DNA from: JBBQSN01 sp038213835
GTDB taxonomy: Bacteria > Actinomycetota > Actinomycetes > Actinomycetales > CAWJMD01
Reading direction: 5' to 3'
DNA: 13,378 bases
Assembly: GCA_038213835.1 (NCBI GenBank)
Contig: JBBQSN010000096.1
Span: forward strand, 1-13,378
The notes under the pieces were generated by a model. The model was not told where the DNA came from. It searched no databases and saw only the letters and a list, made by a program, of their open reading frames with translations. The position numbers and the translations under genes are program-made. Below, piece by piece: positions 12,792 through 13,378 of the stretch (the first letter of the stretch is position 1; every line of letters begins with the position of its first letter).

Positions 12792-13378
12792 CTCCTCCAT
12801 CACCGGCACCAGGATCACTGGCACCAGGAGCAGGCGATGTGCGTCTCAGTTCGTCGAGCTCGGCGGAGCTGCACGTCCACAGGGAGTCCGTTGCTTCCAG
12901 GAGGCAGACTCCCTGGCGAAGGTGGCACGCGGTTGGCGGAACCTGGCACCGCTGGTTCCCACGGCAGCTGGATCGCGACAGCGTGACCGATGCAGCCGGC
13001 GCAGTGGTTGCGAGGCCACCGGACGCCTCAGACCCTACGGGGCGCGGCAGTCTCCGTGCCCGAGTCGGCCACACCGGCGCGTAGGCCTCGCCGGGTGCGT
13101 GGCCGGGCAGGGGTGGGACCTGGACGTCCTGGTGGGCGCCCAGCGGTGAGGTCCAGCGGTCGGCGGTGACGTGGCCGGTGTGGTCGGTGCGGGCCTGGAC
13201 GTGCCAGAGGCCGGCGGTCTTGTAGCGGTGGCAGCGCCGCGACCGGGGCGCGAGGTTCTGGGCCGAGGTGGGGCCGCGGGGGTGCGGGATGGTGTGGTCG
13301 AGGTCGGCGCGTCCGGCGGCGACGCCGCAGCCGGGGAAGGTGCAGACCGGGTCGCGGGCCCGGACCAGGTCGGCGATC
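12586..13378 (-). CDS. HNH endonuclease of the DUF222/13E12 repeat family, C-terminal part, probably decayed
   Basis: The frame enters from the right edge and only its beginning (13378 to about 13080) is recognisable. It contains ARDPVCTFPGC, GRADLDHTIPHPRGPTS, AQNLAPRSRRCHRYKTAGLW and RWTSPLG, the HNH nuclease end of actinobacterial DUF222/13E12 proteins. The N-terminal DUF222 part lies outside the window. The usual LCRRHH near the last catalytic histidine reads RSRRCH, so a cysteine is replaced by serine and one histidine of the pair by cysteine. After PGEAYAP the frame stays open for about 160 codons of low-complexity, R/P-rich sequence without similarity, and overlaps the last 206 bases of the TetR gene antisense. 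This tail is probably not a real protein end. The other two minus-strand frames stop at about 13035 and 13028. Such genes occur in many copies and are often degraded. Confidence 0.6.
   Translation of the reverse strand, partial: IADLVRARDPVCTFPGCGVAAGRADLDHTIPHPRGPTSAQNLAPRSRRCHRYKTAGLWHVQARTDHTGHVTADRWTSPLGAHQDVQVPPLPGHAPGEAYAPVWPTRARRLPRPVGSEASGGLATTAPAASVTLSRSSCRGNQRCQVPPTACHLRQGVCLLEATDSLWTCSSAELDELRRTSPAPGASDPGAGDGGVSPGPAGAEPPRGCAATTRRTHRCPTRVRPRASGACPGWPVPTPSRRPRRPRGLRAAARWRSPSERTG
12799..12828 (+). repeat. Tandem 15-base direct repeat
   Basis: ATCACCGGCACCAGG (12799-12813) is followed directly by ATCACTGGCACCAGG (12814-12828), with one mismatch. It starts 8 bases after the TetR stop. 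It may be a slippage duplication; no function can be assigned. Confidence 0.8.
12880..12915 (+). terminator. Large hairpin downstream of the TetR gene, possible terminator
   Basis: CAGGGAGTC (12880-12888) pairs perfectly with GACTCCCTG (12907-12915). Inside, TGCTTC (12892-12897) pairs with GAGGCA (12901-12906) including one G-U, leaving a 3-base loop and a 3-base bulge (12889-12891). It lies 89 bases after the TetR stop without a U-tract. It could terminate TetR transcription or be a remnant of a palindromic element. Confidence 0.45.

Larger units (their letters stand above)
12792..13079. other. Region without a convincing gene
   Basis: About 290 bases between the TetR stop and the recognisable HNH coding sequence. 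It holds a tandem 15-base repeat, a large hairpin, and a smaller hairpin GGAACC (12938-12943) / GGTTCC (12954-12959) with a 10-base loop. Open frames cross it on both strands, but none resembles a known protein. A counted line (12841-12900) is 65% G+C, against 75% for a line inside the PhoX gene (10081-10140), which fits non-coding or decayed sequence. Confidence 0.6.

Noticed and set aside
12921..12970. A tRNA-like segment (GGTTCCCAC resembling a T-loop)
   Set aside because: No acceptor, D or anticodon stems can be formed at the right distances.
1..13378. CRISPR array, transposase or integrase, prophage, toxin-antitoxin or defence system
   Set aside because: No regularly spaced repeats beyond the single 15-base tandem pair and no such protein families were found. 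The only nuclease is the partial HNH gene of a common multicopy family.

Overview
The window reads as chromosome of a high-GC actinobacterium. A Nocardioides-like member of the Nocardioidaceae is my best guess. This rests on the strong G/C bias at third codon positions, several genes apparently started without a ribosome binding site, the PhoX protein with a cysteine-bearing leader ahead of its Tat signal, and a DUF222/13E12-type HNH endonuclease at the right edge. No rRNA or tRNA is present to prove it. Eleven complete genes and two edge-truncated ones account for most of the sequence.

Left block (1-2292, minus strand). A four-gene operon reads PadR regulator, DUF1048 protein, ABC ATPase, ABC-2 permease. 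All three junctions are 4-base start/stop overlaps. It looks like a self-regulated DrrAB-type export module, with repeated and palindromic candidate operator sequence just upstream of the PadR gene. Next comes a divergent FrnE-like DsbA-family oxidoreductase (2375-3082, plus) with a CPWC active site and a second C-terminal CX4C pair.

Middle block (3113-9297). serA (phosphoglycerate dehydrogenase with ACT domain, first step of serine synthesis) is followed on the minus strand by an isocitrate lyase/PEP mutase-superfamily protein that lacks the classical catalytic signatures. Divergent from serA is a GntR/UTRA regulator whose start codons overlap a strong 23-base interrupted palindrome. It is followed, probably in the same transcript, by a dTDP-glucose 4,6-dehydratase of the Gram-positive type, without the other dTDP-rhamnose genes. 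Then come a convergent App1-type HAD phosphatase (minus) and a divergent RarD/EamA membrane transporter (plus).

Right block (9374-13378). A Tat-exported PhoX-family phosphatase is separated from a convergent class I methyltransferase by a 17-bp perfect hairpin. The methyltransferase is divergent from a TetR regulator, with an inverted repeat between them. The last 590 bases hold a tandem 15-base repeat, a large hairpin, and the C-terminal part of an HNH endonuclease gene on the minus strand that appears to have lost its proper end.

I see no CRISPR array, transposase, prophage or obvious defence island. The most notable points are the GntR operator, the recurrent leaderless-type starts, the PEP mutase-like protein without its catalytic motifs, the eroded HNH gene, and the PhoX leader.
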